This document shows positions 36,767-50,099 of a DNA stretch of 64,000 nt, piece by piece. Source of the DNA: Ailanthus altissimus (lineage: Eukaryota > Streptophyta > Magnoliopsida > Sapindales > Simaroubaceae). How positions within the stretch are numbered: position 1 is the first letter of the stretch; each line of letters starts with the position of its first letter. The notes beneath the pieces were generated by a model. That model worked only from the letters and a program-made list of their open reading frames with translations, made no database searches and was not told where the DNA came from. Where the stretch lies: contig OX327683.1 of the NCBI GenBank assembly GCA_946807835.1, forward strand, positions 6,949,001 to 7,013,000, read 5' to 3'. The position numbers and the translations under genes were made by a program.

Positions 36767-39700
36767 ATGGCCTGTTCAATTACTTGCAGCCTGGTTAACA
36801 ACTACTCTTCTCCATCATTCTCCTCTAAAAGTCACGAATCGCTTTTCTCTTCTCTCTCTAAAGAACGATTCGATGGCCTTTACAGTTCCCCGACCGTTGG
36901 TTCCCGCCGTAACTCTTACAGTTGTACAAGCAAACCTTCACATTCTTTAATCTTGAATTTTCCATCAATAAGAGCCGATTCTTCTCTCAAGAGAGACCCA
37001 ATGCTGCCTCCTTACAATGTCTTGATCACTGGTTCAACCAAAGGTTTCTCTTTTATTTCTTTGAGCTCTATTTATACACACACACACACGCATAACTTGA
37101 ATTGCTGGTTAAATCAATTTTGCTGCATGTTTTTCCGAATTTAATGATGTTTCGGGCTATGAAGTGTGAAGTTGGAAGTGGGTTCTTGCCTCTTGACTTC
37201 TTTTTTGTGCGTTGGTTTGTTGCTAATTAAAGAAATATTGTTTGAAAAGGCCTTTTGGAATTTATTGGAGGAAATATTATAGAGGTTTTAATTTGAACTA
37301 TCTCTAAATCCTTTTCCATCTGATTCTTGATATCAAACTGGAATTTGATTCAGATGTTTATGTATTAATTTATTCTTTGAATGTAGGAATTGGATACGCA
37401 TTGGCTAAAGAATTTCTAAAAGCAGGCGATAATGTCGTAATTTGCTCGAGAACTGGTAAGGACTTTGTGTGCATAAGTTGAACTCTAACTTGCTGTGAAA
37501 TTGTATTTAGATAGAACTTCAATTAGGAAACGTTCTGTAAGCTAGTGCTTTTTGAATTAGTGACTTGTCTCCATGAACAATGGTCAAACTAATGAACGCT
37601 CAAACACCAGCCAAGCTATTATTTTTGGTTTTAAAAAAAGTCAGGTCATAGTTTAAAAAATTTAATAATTAAACTAGTGAATATTACCTCTTTAGCATCT
37701 CTCTTAAACAATTAAATGGTGAAACAATAATTGACTGCTAAACTTTTCACAAATTCCTCATTACTGAATAGATTGGTCCCCATACTTAACATTCACGGGA
37801 TTCCCCCTAAAATGCATGCACTAATGGCTTTAACAACGCACCTAAATTTTTGCTTTCGACTTGGCAATCTACAGAGAATGCCCTGCAGATCTGTGTTTCA
37901 CATTGGTTTTTTGTGTGGTTTTGAGTTGTTCAATTTCACGATCATAAAAAGGCTGGATCAAAAATGCATCAGGGCCAACATTGCTTTTATCTATGTATAA
38001 TCCAGTTTCATTTCAGTGGTTTAATATAATGCAGTGGAGTTATTTGGGGTTTGACAATGGTGGGAAAATGTTGTTAGAAGCATGCATTACAAACATAAAA
38101 AAGTATTTTTCAGGTTGAGTTAAGACTAACATATATTTATTGACATAAATTTTCTGTCAACGGCTTTAAAACAAAATAATAAAAAAATGACAAAAAAAGC
38201 AAGGAAAATTATGGTTTAAATGGTGTATAGACATACTTGTTAATTTAGATGTTTCAAACTCTTTGCAGTATCTGCATATACAAAAATACGTGACAGCTGA
38301 ATCAGGAAGCGTATGCAATGTCTGTTAGACATGACAAGTACTGGAAAATTAGTCAACTGCTTTGCTTGTCAAAGGATCACATAATTTTTTTTTTAAAGAA
38401 CTTTTATTTCTTTCCCAAATTTTCCTCAAATAGATGTTTAATACATCCCCTAAGTAGGTCTATTATGTTTATGATGAACAGATATTATAAATGAGAGAAG
38501 AATCCATGTTATGCATTCTCCTTAATGGGTGAACTATATGTGTGTACTATATTATGCTGAACGACTGAACATTGGCAGCTCAATTGTGTTTCAATGGCCT
38601 GTAGACTTGAACAGTTAGTGGGGTTCGCTCCTAAGATCTCATGTGCACCGTACTTGAGTAACATGGTCAATATGATATACGTCTTCTTGCTTAACTGTAC
38701 ATAAGGCATATGGAGGATACACACTTTATTCCATTGTTTCCTTTCCAAATTTATCTTGTGCTGCTGCTTAAATTTCTTAGCATCTAGCTTAAGGTGACTT
38801 TGCCCTCTTGCTTAACAATATTGCACGTACTCAGGGTATATTCTTTATGAAACTTCTTGGTTTGGTAACTAATTTTTATTCTCTCTCTCTTTATGCTGGC
38901 ATGTGTCTGTTGTCTGTGCCTATGTCTCTATCCATCTGTCTGTCTTTTCATATGTCTCCATTATGACTTTAATCCATAAAGGTATTGTGGTGCAAATCTA
39001 TACATAATGATGCTTTCCTTCCACAATCTGCTATTTTTAAAATGACCATAGTATTGATTGTTTTATTAATAATTGTAGGGAGCCAAAATGCTTTACAAAT
39101 ATAAATGATTAAACTTGTAGTCTATCCTAGAGTGGCCTTTGAACTAGGTATGCATGACTCCCAAAATGCAGCAGAAGAAGTAATCAGTTTTTTTTTTTTA
39201 AAATCTCCCCTTGTTTGAAAGTTCTTCTCTTTCTTTAAGGTGTAGGGTTTCATAAAAAAGTGGATTTAGGTTGTGGTGACAATTATTACCACTCAATACA
39301 GAATACCTACATATGTTGGTTGTATCCTACTTTAGTTTTTAGAGAACACAACTCAGTAGATGAATTTCTTCTGCAAGAATTTGTTAAGGATAGTCCTTGG
39401 TTAAATTTTCTTATAAATATTCATCCATTCTAGCATGACTAAACCTGCAACCTCTTTCTACTCTATACTTGTAGGGAGAAAATATCATGTTAGGTCCACG
39501 GGCAGTTTGACATATTTAGATATATTTGATGTGAAAGGAAATATATTCCTTGTGGGAGAAAGAATTCAGTTAAGGATTAATTAAAAGGGGTATATTTGTA
39601 GGGATTTGGTGATCTAAGAATCCTATCTTGACACCAAAGGAAAGGTCTTCCTCAAGGTGGCAGTATGTTTTGTGGGAATGGTTTCATTGGGTTTCATTAT

Positions 39701-42700
39701 ACAACTTTTGATGCAATTTTGGTTGCAATGACGAATTCCAATATAAGAAAGTCTTTTTTCTGGGATTTTCTACTCCCTCAAAAATACCTTGTGTTGTCAC
39801 TTTTCGAAGAATCCATGACATAGTAATTTCCATTATTAAAAAAGAATTCAGCTTATAGTCTCCGCCATGATTGTTTCTCTATGGTGGGTGAATCACATAA
39901 ATTTTTTTTGTTTTTCTGTTATATCTTTTCTTTTCCTTCCATGAAGTTCCTCTATGCTTTCCTATCCTCATCAATGTAATGGATGTTTAACTTTACGTAG
40001 CTAAAATCTCATGATTGAAATGGAGGCCTATCTTGAAAGCGAAGCTTGCAATTGGGAATAGCTATTATTTACTGTACTTAAACTCTGATCCTTTGACAGT
40101 AGAGCGAGTGGACTCCGCTGTTCAGACCCTGAGAGAAGAATTTGGGGAGCAGCATGTGTGGGTACCCCCTTCATGCCTTGTTTTTCTTTTTTCTTTTTTT
40201 CTCTTCTATATTTTGGTTAGTATATAGTAAAAGAGTTGCTCTCTTGAGTGAAAATGCTCACCTTATTGTGCATTGCCCCTTGGTGCCACTTTATTGGCAC
40301 AGCACCAAAACCCAACCACATCGCGTTGTGTGGTTATATCATGTTTGCAGTTATGTACTATAAGATGGGAATGGCAATCCGCACAATCATACATGTTTGT
40401 TTATTTGCTTATTTCTCCTAAAATAATTTTTTTTTCACTAGGTTTCAGCACTTCTGAAATTTAGTTTCTTTACAGGGTACAAAATGTGATGTGAGAGAAG
40501 GGCAGGATGTGAAAGACTTAGTTGCATTGGCACAAAAAAATCTGAAATATGTTGATATATGGGTATATATGTCAGATCCTTTGTCTTGATTTACAATTTT
40601 TTATACATGATTTCTAATTAGTGTACTTGAAGAATTATCTATTTGGAGTTGATATTTGTGGTATCTAACTTGGATGGTTAGTTAAAAACACGTACCTATA
40701 TGATGCATGTATTATTTATTCTTATTGATGATTAAACTAGTTTTGATGGACTTCATTAAATGTCATCTGGGATTGCTTTTAATGAAGTGTAATGTTGCCC
40801 TATTCATCATGCTAATGCTTGAACATAGGATCAAATATCAGTTACCAAATAAAATCAAATTATGTTGATAAATATCAATGACAGGTAGTCTTTTGAAGAA
40901 TCACAAAGGTTTTAGTTTTGATTTCTGTCTTGAAAGATTAGAACAAGCAATTCAAATTTTTCATCTGAGTCGAAATTAAGATGGAATATTCACAGTTTCA
41001 CATACCTATGGTAACCTTGGTGTTATTCAGTATTTTCTTCTTTAATATATAATAATATAACAAACAAGCAGAAGTTCAAAGTCTCAACTTTTCATTTGCA
41101 AAATGTGTCATGAGATAATTCAAAAGAAAAAAAAAATGTGTCATGAGAAATCATTTTAGTTTTACAAATCTCATATGCTTAAATTGATGCTAGAATTTCT
41201 ACCTGTCTGACTTTGTGTTATTTTGTATGGTTTGTTGCCTTACCATATCCTATAGATAAAACCAGCACCAAGATGCATGCATGTGTGCACACACATATAT
41301 TCACACATTTGTCCACACAAATACACATTCTTTTTGTGGAGTTAAATCAATTTTGATTTTGTTTTTTTCTTTTTTAATTTATTAAATCTCTGATGTGCAA
41401 TTTTCAGCGGCTTTAATTCTGCTGTTACTCTCTTACCGTATGTGAGAATGATGCAGATTAATAATGCAGGATCAAATGCATACAGTTTTAAACCCCTGGC
41501 AGAAGCTTCAGATGAAGATCTGATGTAGGCATTTGAGCACCATTCTTACTGTTTCTTTCCCCTGAGAAGTAAAACTTGTTTGCCCCCATATGTTAAAATC
41601 TTTACAGTTGTTTATCTGTTTATGCAGTGAGGTTGTCACTACAAACACTCTTGGTTTGATGATCTGTTGTAGAGAGGTAAAATATCTTCAATCTTCTTTA
41701 GTGGCATTTTCTGGCTTCATCTCATGCTTAATTGTTAATTAGGCAATTAAAATGATGCGAGAGCAACCTCGAGGGGGCCATATTTTCAACATTAATGGAG
41801 CTGGTTCAGATGGAAGACCAACACCAAGGTATTGCCATATATATAACATATTAATCAGCTACAGAGTTTTATTTGCTCTTACTTAGCCCTGCCTTCTTAA
41901 ACGGACCTCAAACACAGTTGCACATATCTGTAAAATGATGGGTTCGTTTATAGAAATTCCCATGCATGCATTATTTGCAGCCCCAGTGACTCTTAATTAT
42001 GTACTGCTAACTGTAGTTATATGGTAAAGCACATGGAAGCAGTGACAATAGTATGGTTCTCCAGTTTTTCAGTCCGGGCCAATTTATACCAGGCCTGACA
42101 GACTGTGCCAAGTTGAAAGGAAGACTGGTGATTGATCAATGCTTTCCAAACATAAATGGGATCTGGTTGTGAGACCCAATCCCAACTTGTCATGAATGAA
42201 GGGACTGGATTTGGTTGGGAACTCTCCAGTTGAAATAATTGTTCAAAACTGCACTTGCTTAAGCCATCTTGCTCTAACCTCTATTCATATTGTCTTGCAT
42301 CTTTGCACCTTTATAATAACACCACCATTAGTTAGCCAGTGCAGGTGCAACAAGTACTGCCTTCTTCCATTGTAAAAACTCTAGTTGCATCTCTGATGCT
42401 TAATGACTGAAGTGGACGTTTGGTTACTTGTTAAATTGGTTTGAGCTTATTGAAATGTCAGAAATCACAATAACTGAAATAATTTTTCATTATATCTTTT
42501 AGGATTCTTAACATAATTTTTCTTGTCTTGGTCACCTGCCAACTGTGAATTGAAGTTCCCGCAGTATGGTAGGTTGCTCTTTCCTTGATAATATGTGATT
42601 GGCTTGGTTATGTACCCTGTTTTGTGGATCCTTCTTATTGACATGAATAAATCCGTATTGAGGTATATGTTGTGATGACTACTCTTTATTATTATTATTA

Positions 42701-45700
42701 TTATTATTATGTTTTGCCTTTCCTTTTTATTCACAGATTTGCTGCATATGGGGCAACCAAGCGCAGTGTAGTGCATTTAACAAAATCATTACAGGTACAT
42801 GCTTATTTTCTTTAAATAATTAACCAACTTTGACAGATGTTGTGCAAATATTAATTGTACTCGCAAGTGTATGAGTCTATGGGAATATTCAAAAAGTAAG
42901 CAAGGAGGTTGAACCCACAAAGACTAATATAATCTAAGTAAGTTTAATTCTAACCTAGTTTTAAAGAAAAATAAATTTATGTGGGAGAAATTAAACTAAT
43001 AAAACTAAAAGAAACTAAAGCAAACAATTAAAACTTTAAAATTCAAGTGATTAAAATTACCAAAGTTTTGGAATCCACTACTATTTACTTGAGCAATTCT
43101 CTATTTACCAATTAATTCCCAAATTAGAATGACACGTCGAAATCAATCTATTGTCATCTTATATTTGTAACATTAAATGCAAACTAATTAATCTTAGATA
43201 GGTTCTTCTTCGCTTCACTTAACTATGTGCCTAAGTATTTTATATCAATTGAATGAAAAGAAGAAAAAAAATCAAAGGAAAGAGCATTAATCATGAAAGT
43301 TCCAAGCATAAAATAATTAAACAAGTTTCTAACTATAAAAAATACTTGATATTTGTTGACTGAAAAAAATAGTTCTTCGGGACAACGAGTTTTGAATTTG
43401 TTTGTTGGCGAGAATTGGCACTTGTGCTTCGTCTTAGTTGGGTTTGCTTGCGCAAGCTTGGATCTTCTCTTCGTCGTCAGCTATGGCAAGACTTACAAAA
43501 CACTAACACAACTATCGTGATGATCTCGCCGAGGTGGGTTCTGGCGAAGACTCTTCGATGCTTAAGTCAGAAAGGGTCTTTGTAATGAGATTCTGGTAAG
43601 AAAAGAAGTAAAAACGCGTTCAGAATGAAGGGAAGAAACCTTTTCTTTCTCTGTGTTAATTCTTTTGCTATTTTGGGTATCATCTTTTTCCTTGTGCTTT
43701 TCTTTCTCTTTTATAGTGCTGATCCTTGGAGGACTTTTTGGACATTCTCCTTCTGCTGTGTTTCTGTCACACGCCAAATATCCTTATGTAAATCTTCCAA
43801 CATACTTTTGACTCTGCTCTTGTTGTATTTCTGTCACACGCCAAATATCCTTCTGCAGATCTTCTGACATACTTCCGCTACACGCTAAATATATTTCTGA
43901 CATCCGTTTGAGCATATTATTTATACCCGTCTTCGCCGATGGATTTGGTTAAGTGTGAGGCTAAGCTTGATCTGTCCGGGGTCGGCCTTTTAGTAGTCTC
44001 TTCCTTTTCTACTCAGCCGTGGCCCGGAGCTGCCCCAAAGGGCTGGTCTTCTAGCAACTTCACTGGCTGTACCTGGTTGGCCCGTCCGTCATAGAGCCAA
44101 CCTGGTTTCCTCGTTGATCTGCAAATGCCGAGGCGAACCGATCTGGTTAGTGTGTAAAGGGTGGTCTTAGTTGTATCTTGGCTGGTTTTATCAAGCAGGT
44201 GTTTCAAATTACTGATCGGGTTCGCTGAATCCGAGTAAGTTATGTACTAGCCCTACCAGGACCTGGCCCGATGGTTGTCACTGTGGGCTTGTCTTTCAAG
44301 GAGTGGTGGGCTTTGGGAAGGGCCGTCCCTTAAGAAGATCTCTGGTTGGGCCTCTGGGGGCCGACTTCTTCTTGTGCTTGGAGGCTTTAGGCCTAGAGGC
44401 GGTTTCGTGGGGGGAACAATATTAATGATGAAAAGAGTTTTAATTTAATTACTCTTAAAAAGCAAGAACCATAGAATTTAAAGAACAAACAAAATTATTT
44501 CACTAAAAAGATAACTACTTCATCAGATAGGGTATTATTCTCTACCTCAGTACAAGAAAATTAAAAAGACATGATTAAATTAGAAGCAACAAAACAAATA
44601 AAACCAACCATCAGAAAGAAGAAAAACTTGAAAGCTTTTAGGATCTAAGTGTTGCCTCCAAAACATTTGTCCAAGGCGTGCCCGTCCTTTTTTTGCCGTG
44701 CTCCCTTCTCTTTTCCCAAGAGCATATTTAATATCTAAGATGCTTGCTACCCACTTTCTTTTAGCTGAGCAATCCATCTCTTGCAAATATTATTCCTTCT
44801 AAATATCTATTTTCTATATTAAAAAGAAATTGAATTGTTTGATTTTCCTTTTTGCTTTAAACTCCCAATTTAAATAGGAAAATGACATTCCTAACTTCAC
44901 AAGACTTTCCTTAATTGTGAACATTTTCCAAAATAAATAGCAAGTCTTTATTAAGCTTCCATAATTGGTTTGTCTTTTAGTACTTTATATCTTTATTTAT
45001 ATTCTTGTTTAAGAAAAAATACCCTAATAAAAATAAATAAATAAAATAAACAACTAACAAAAATAGATTTAAGGGTTATACAAATAATAAAAGTAGGCAC
45101 ATCAACAGACACTACATTATTTTTCTACTAGTGACCATGCAAATTCATGTGTTTAACTGTCTATGAAATCTACTTGATGCTATCAACCTAGGAGCTATAG
45201 CAAGACAATAACCAATATAGCAATATTAATTCTCAATGCATGTTGCAGCGTAATGAGCAAGAATCAGTGTAAAGACATCCGAGGGAACTGGATTTGAAAG
45301 AAAACCTGTTCTTACATAAGTGCAATGTACCTGCAGCAAAATTCGGGTTGTGGAATTAGATATCTAAATTATGATATCTTTTATCACGTAATTACAGAAT
45401 TTGCTGGCACGGTTGCGCAGGTTCTGCTTTGTCGCTGCTGACTGCATCCACTACCCCTCACTTTGACCTTGTGAAGATTTATGTGAATCCATAGTGCCTT
45501 ATTGTTACGATTGCTACTTTTTTTTCCCCCTCAAAATTTAAAGTTCATGTGTATGTGGGAGATATATTATCCTTGCTTTCACTTCATAAAATAGGATGTC
45601 ATCACGCTGCTCATGATTTAGTATACATTTTGGATTATTCATCTTTTGATGGTACCGTCATTTTTCAGTTGCAAACTTAATATTTGGCTATTCAAGCTTG

Positions 45701-47403
45701 GCCTGAATTTTGTTTCTAAAAAAAGGGATTACAGTTTGAGTTTACGTGTGCTATAATTTTGTACTTTTTATCAATGCAAATTGTGTTAATTTTCTTTATT
45801 TCTCTGAACAGGCAGAATTGCAGATGCAAGATGTTAAAAATGTTGTGGTGCATAATTTGTCGGTAAGCTTTGTTATATAGTTAAGTGATTGCTTTATTTT
45901 CAAATTGTGAATTTTAAACTTATTTTTATTTTATTTTTTTTGGTTATGGTTAAATGCACTTAGAGATCTATATTACTACAGAGCACTCTTACCTTTTGAC
46001 CAGAAAGATATATATTGGTACAAGTTTTTGAAAGCTTAGCCTTTTCCCTTTCAAAGAGGAAATATTGTTTTAACCACATACTAGCTGCTGCATAGATGGT
46101 GCTTCCAGATTGTTCACCAACAAAGCAGACATTCTTTCTTTGTACTGACCAACGGGCTCCCACCTCTGGCCACCCAAAGAAGGGATAAAAAGATCCTAAA
46201 ATTGTTTTATCTTTCTTCTACTTTGCAAACAATTTATAGTCATGAATCCTATCTACCTACCTACCTTTTCTTTTTCTTTTTTGTGTATTCCACATTTGGG
46301 TTTTTGGTCTCTACATCATGTTGTGAGCATGAGAGAAACTGTTGCTTTATGGAGAGTTGAAGAGTACCTAGTTGCTTAACCTATATTTCCACGACGGGGG
46401 TAGTTTTGGGGTACTAAGGTAACACTTAAGATGTCCATGATGCGTGCTTACCTTTTCCATTCTTTTGTTTCTCTGTAATTGGTCAGCCAGGAATGGTGAC
46501 AACTGATCTTCTCATGTCCGGTGCTACTACAAAACAGGTCTAATACGTATATGTATTTCTTGTCATTGTCACTATTCCTTCTGATTTCCATCTGAAATTA
46601 AAACGTTTGTTTTGTTCCAGGCCAAATTTTTCATCAACATTTTGGCAGAACCAGCCGAAGTGGTAATTTTTTGTTCAGCACCTTAATATATGTAGATGCA
46701 TGTCTTCATGATATCCCTGTTTATTTCTACTGGATTTATTGAGTCAGACAAAAGCCGATTAGTAAATCATGTATAGTACTTCATAATGCATGAAATACAT
46801 TCAGAATCAGATTAGTGATGTATTTTCAGAAATATGAGAATCACTAATTAAAGCCTTCATGCCATGCCTAGAATCTGTCTATACAGAAGGTTATATCTTT
46901 AAATGGCGTATGCATTTACAATCCATAGATGCTTTTATCATCAGAAAAAGAACTGGGAAAATGAAAAGCTCTTTAGAGGACAAAAATTTGAATACTGATG
47001 ATTGTTTATGTTGAAAGATGTCGACATTTTTTCTATTGATTAATTAGAATGTTTCAGTTCTTTCACTCTGCATCTTGTTTTGTCTTTCATATTTGTTGGT
47101 TTCCTTTTATCATTGCGGTGGATTCTCAGGTTGCAGAGTGCCTTGTCCCTAAAATCAGATCCATCCCTGCCAATGGATCAACAAAGCCCACTTACGTTCG
47201 CTTTCTAACTGGAGTGAAGGCCTACTCGCAGATATTCTCAGTAATGAACACCTTAACATAATTTTATCTTGGTTTGAACATGTTCAGATTTGTTTTATCT
47301 TCAAATGAAAATTATTGGGTCTAAAGCCAATTTTTTGCTTTCTGTTATCATACAGAGAATTGCATTTGGTGCAAGAAGAAACCGATATATTCTTGAGGAC
47401 TGA
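36767..47403 (+). CDS. NOL: Chlorophyll(ide) b reductase NOL (NYC1-like), 13 exons
   Basis: This encodes the short-chain dehydrogenase that, with NYC1, reduces chlorophyll b to 7-hydroxymethyl chlorophyll a using NADPH in chloroplasts, the first step of chlorophyll b and light-harvesting complex breakdown. Exons: 36767-37043, 37387-37455, 40100-40161, 40476-40562, 41457-41524, 41628-41676, 41743-41828, 42737-42794, 45812-45862, 46487-46537, 46621-46662, 47130-47240, 47356-47403. All introns are GT-AG, phases agree, and the product is 352 residues, close to the usual size (about 350). Residues 1 to about 75 are Ser-rich, like a chloroplast transit peptide. The cofactor motif TGSTKGIG is at 88-95 (split by intron 1), NNAG at 167-170, the catalytic Ser at about 226, and YGATK (Tyr237, Lys241) in exon 8. 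The start is the ATG at 36,767; the open frame extends upstream only through a TTG. It appears intact. Intron 8 is enlarged by a solo LTR. Confidence 0.95.
42684..42710. repeat. (TTA)n microsatellite in NOL intron 7
   Basis: About eight TTA units, 26 bases before exon 8. Close enough to the 3' splice site to be polymorphic and of possible interest as a marker. Confidence 0.8.
42838..45104 (-). mobile_element. Solo LTR, Tat/Athila-like, in NOL intron 8 (copy E)
   Basis: It starts TGTTGTGCAAATATT and ends GGCACATCA, and is flanked by a perfect 5-bp duplication ACAGA (42,833-42,837 and 45,105-45,109), which defines a 2,267-bp solo LTR. Near its left end are CTCGCAAGTGTATGAG and GGTTGAACCCACAAAGACT, the family's signature in minus orientation. 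The centre (43,400-44,400) is GC-rich for this window and holds a short tandem repeat of CTGTCACACGCCAAATATCC (about 43,767 and 43,832). There is no coding capacity. Because it lies within an intron whose flanking exons splice in phase, NOL probably still works. Confidence 0.75.
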
Positions 47404-47792
47404 AAGGTATTGGAGACAAAATGCCTTGATTTAGGCATATCAAACACCTTTTGTTCATCTTTATTAATTTCTTTTTTTCCCCATCTGAAGGAACAAATAT
47501 GACCAGTTTTTTTAATTAATCATCAGCAAAAAGTAACTAAATGGCCTACATGGTGGTTAAAAGGTTGAGGGAATTTGTAGGATTTCTTCTGAATGATTCT
47601 ATACAGTTATCTTAGCATTTTAATGAAACTTATGTGTGTTTAGATAATTGTTTCAATGTGCTTAGTCTTCTTCTTCTTCTTCTCCGTGGAATTTTAGTCT
47701 TCATTTAATAGCTAGTTGCTTAGCTAAATAATGAATGGATCATGTAACGCATTTGGAATCTAAGCAAAGTTGGTATAAAAATGCTTTTATAT
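47404..47792 (+). other. Probable NOL 3' untranslated region and flank
   Basis: AT-rich sequence directly after the stop codon, with a (CTT)n run near 47,667-47,683. No further gene before the pararetroviral sequence begins. Confidence 0.4.
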
Positions 47793-47992
47793 ACTAGTAA
47801 GAGTTACAATGTAAGCTTGGAAAGTATGCTCTGTGGTTGCCTTACTTCACATCAAAAATTCATGTTTACAGATCAAAAGTATCACATTATTTATGGCTAG
47901 CATGTTCTAGAAGAGTTTAAACATCCAAGATGGCCGTGGTGAGCTGAGATATGTGTTGGGAATATCTTGGGCAGGCCTGTTCATAGCATACA

Positions 47993-48007
47993 TGGTATTA
48001 GAGTTGG
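47993..48007 (+). other. Pararetrovirus primer binding site, copy 1
   Basis: TGGTATTAGAGTTGG resembles the initiator-tRNA-Met complementary site (TGGTATCAGAGC) that marks position 1 of caulimovirid genomes. The counterpart in copy 2 is on the minus strand at 55,218-55,203. Confidence 0.7.
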
Positions 48008-48199
48008 TTTCATGTTATTCTAAAGTATATAGATGGGAAACCACAGGCATAAGCTCTAGAGGCAATTTCAAATAGACGTTAGCCTAGTCCGTACTTGTGG
48101 TATAATAAATCATGTATCTAAGAATAGTCATACTCTTGTTAGTATTCTCTAATCACTTGTCAAATGGGTTAGTCATATGGTTTTAGATCCTTCAAAAGC

Positions 48200-49000
48200 T
48201 CAAATTCCTTTACTAGAGCTACAGCCATCTCCATCCAATTTATCATCTTTCCCATCTTTTGGAAACTCTAATGCCTAAAAAACAAACCACCTTTATATAA
48301 TTAACCAATTTCCTAAAAGACAAAAAAGTATTTGCTACAAAACTCTCCATTATAAACCTTTATCAAGTCTACCTAAAACCTAAATCATCTTTTGCTGTGG
48401 CAGTTAAAATCTTGTTTTGTCCCCCTAAAAAAAGTCAAAGTTAAAGAATATATTCAAGCCACCAAATTTGATCAACATTTTCTTTTAGAAAATTACGGCT
48501 GAATAGTGTGTTACTATCCAATTCCTTTCAAAACTTTCCCAAATATGAAAGAATGAAGGTTTCATCCATCTCCACTTTGGAGCTGTCAGAATAGCCTTCG
48601 CTGTTTATGATTGCAAAGGTCTTCTAACAGTAGCAAGATTAGTCCTATTAGATACCAGGTTTGCTAGATTATCAACATGCTTGCATAGGGACAATACAAA
48701 TCATATTTAATGCTGGCACAATTCTTATTACTTTATTTCCAAATTTTTGCATTCTAATCAGTGACCCACAATTATTCACAACCCTAAAAGTCTAAGTCCA
48801 AATTGTAGGTGTAGTCTTTGAAGCCCAAAGCTTTGCTACTACTTTTCATTACCAAGAGGTTTACAAAGTCCATAATCATGCACTAGATTTTGGCACTCCT
48901 TATACATCCGAGGATGCCCTCTTTCTTTTAGTGGATTTTCAAAGCATATGCCTATATATAGCTATGTCCCAGATAACTTCCTCACGAGGATTTGATGAAA
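48200..49000 (+). pseudogene. Pararetroviral movement protein relic
   Basis: Around 48,540-48,920 the translation (GAVRIAFAVYDCKGLLTVAR, LLDTRF) matches the 30K-type movement protein of Caulimoviridae, which enlarges plasmodesmata for cell-to-cell spread. Stops and frame shifts interrupt it repeatedly. Proline-rich linker sequence (near 49,550-49,650) and a Lys/Glu-rich segment follow. Confidence 0.65.
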
Positions 49001-50099
49001 ATTCTCTCTGACAAGTGGCTTACAACCTATGAAACTATTGATAAATAGTCTAAAAAACTCAAACTCATCTAGTCCACAATCCCTCTTTTCACAAAAGAAC
49101 TATTGGAGAGATAAATGCAAACCCATCCAGTCTACAAACCCTTTTTTTACAAAAAAAAAACTATTGGAGAGGTAAAAATCTCCTTTTCCAAACAAGAGCT
49201 TGAAAAATTCGAGTGTTTCACAACTCAATTTATGATGCAACCATACAAAAAAATGAAGAACCTTTTGCATTTTTTTTTTTTGAAGAAAGTAAAAAGCTAG
49301 TCTATCACTCTAAATACCTAAAAATAGGACATTGTTTTTTAGATCCAAAGTGCTTTTGCTAAGATTGCCAGAATAACCCCATTTGGGATGAAGAGGAAGA
49401 TATCACCAGACGAATAGAGAAAAAGAAATCTTTACAAAGACTACAGCAGAAACTTTACGAAACAGGTGATCCTAAAGCCGATTTGCTAAGAAAGCCATCT
49501 GAAAATTTTGATTACTATGTCTTGTAATCAAACAAACTAGACTTTACACAATCACCATCACCAACTTGCAAACCACCACCAAAACCATTCCAACCTTCAC
49601 CACCAAAACCTCAAGCCTCTCCTATCAAACCTTACTACAAAATAAAGCCTTGAAATGGATAAAAAGGGAAAAACCTTATGCAGATCTTTATACACTCCAT
49701 CTCTTCTCGTTCCATAAATAGCCATATTTAATCCATAATCCCAAACATACTTTTCTTCTCTTTGTCCCACAGGAAAACAAAGAAGAAAACATAAACAAGC
49801 CTGAAAAGTAAAAAGAAAAAAACATAAATAATAGGAGACCAAATGGATATTACGAGCAAATTACACTTGCAGAAGCTGTCCTAAAATGGCAGTTACAAAA
49901 TGCAGTAGCACAGAATCATTTTTTACAAAAAAATTGAAACATCTCAACAAAGATTGGAAGCAAAATTGGACATAGGGTTTACAACAACCTAACAAATAAT
50001 TATTTTTCTGAAGGAAAGAATTGAAAAACTTCATTTGGAAATAATTTGCCTTCTATAATAAAATCTTCCTTTTTCTAAATAGGAACAAGAAATGAAACA

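Noticed and set aside
44013..44207. Minus-strand open frame in the GC-rich part of NOL intron 8
   Set aside because: Inside the solo LTR; no protein similarity, explained by base composition.
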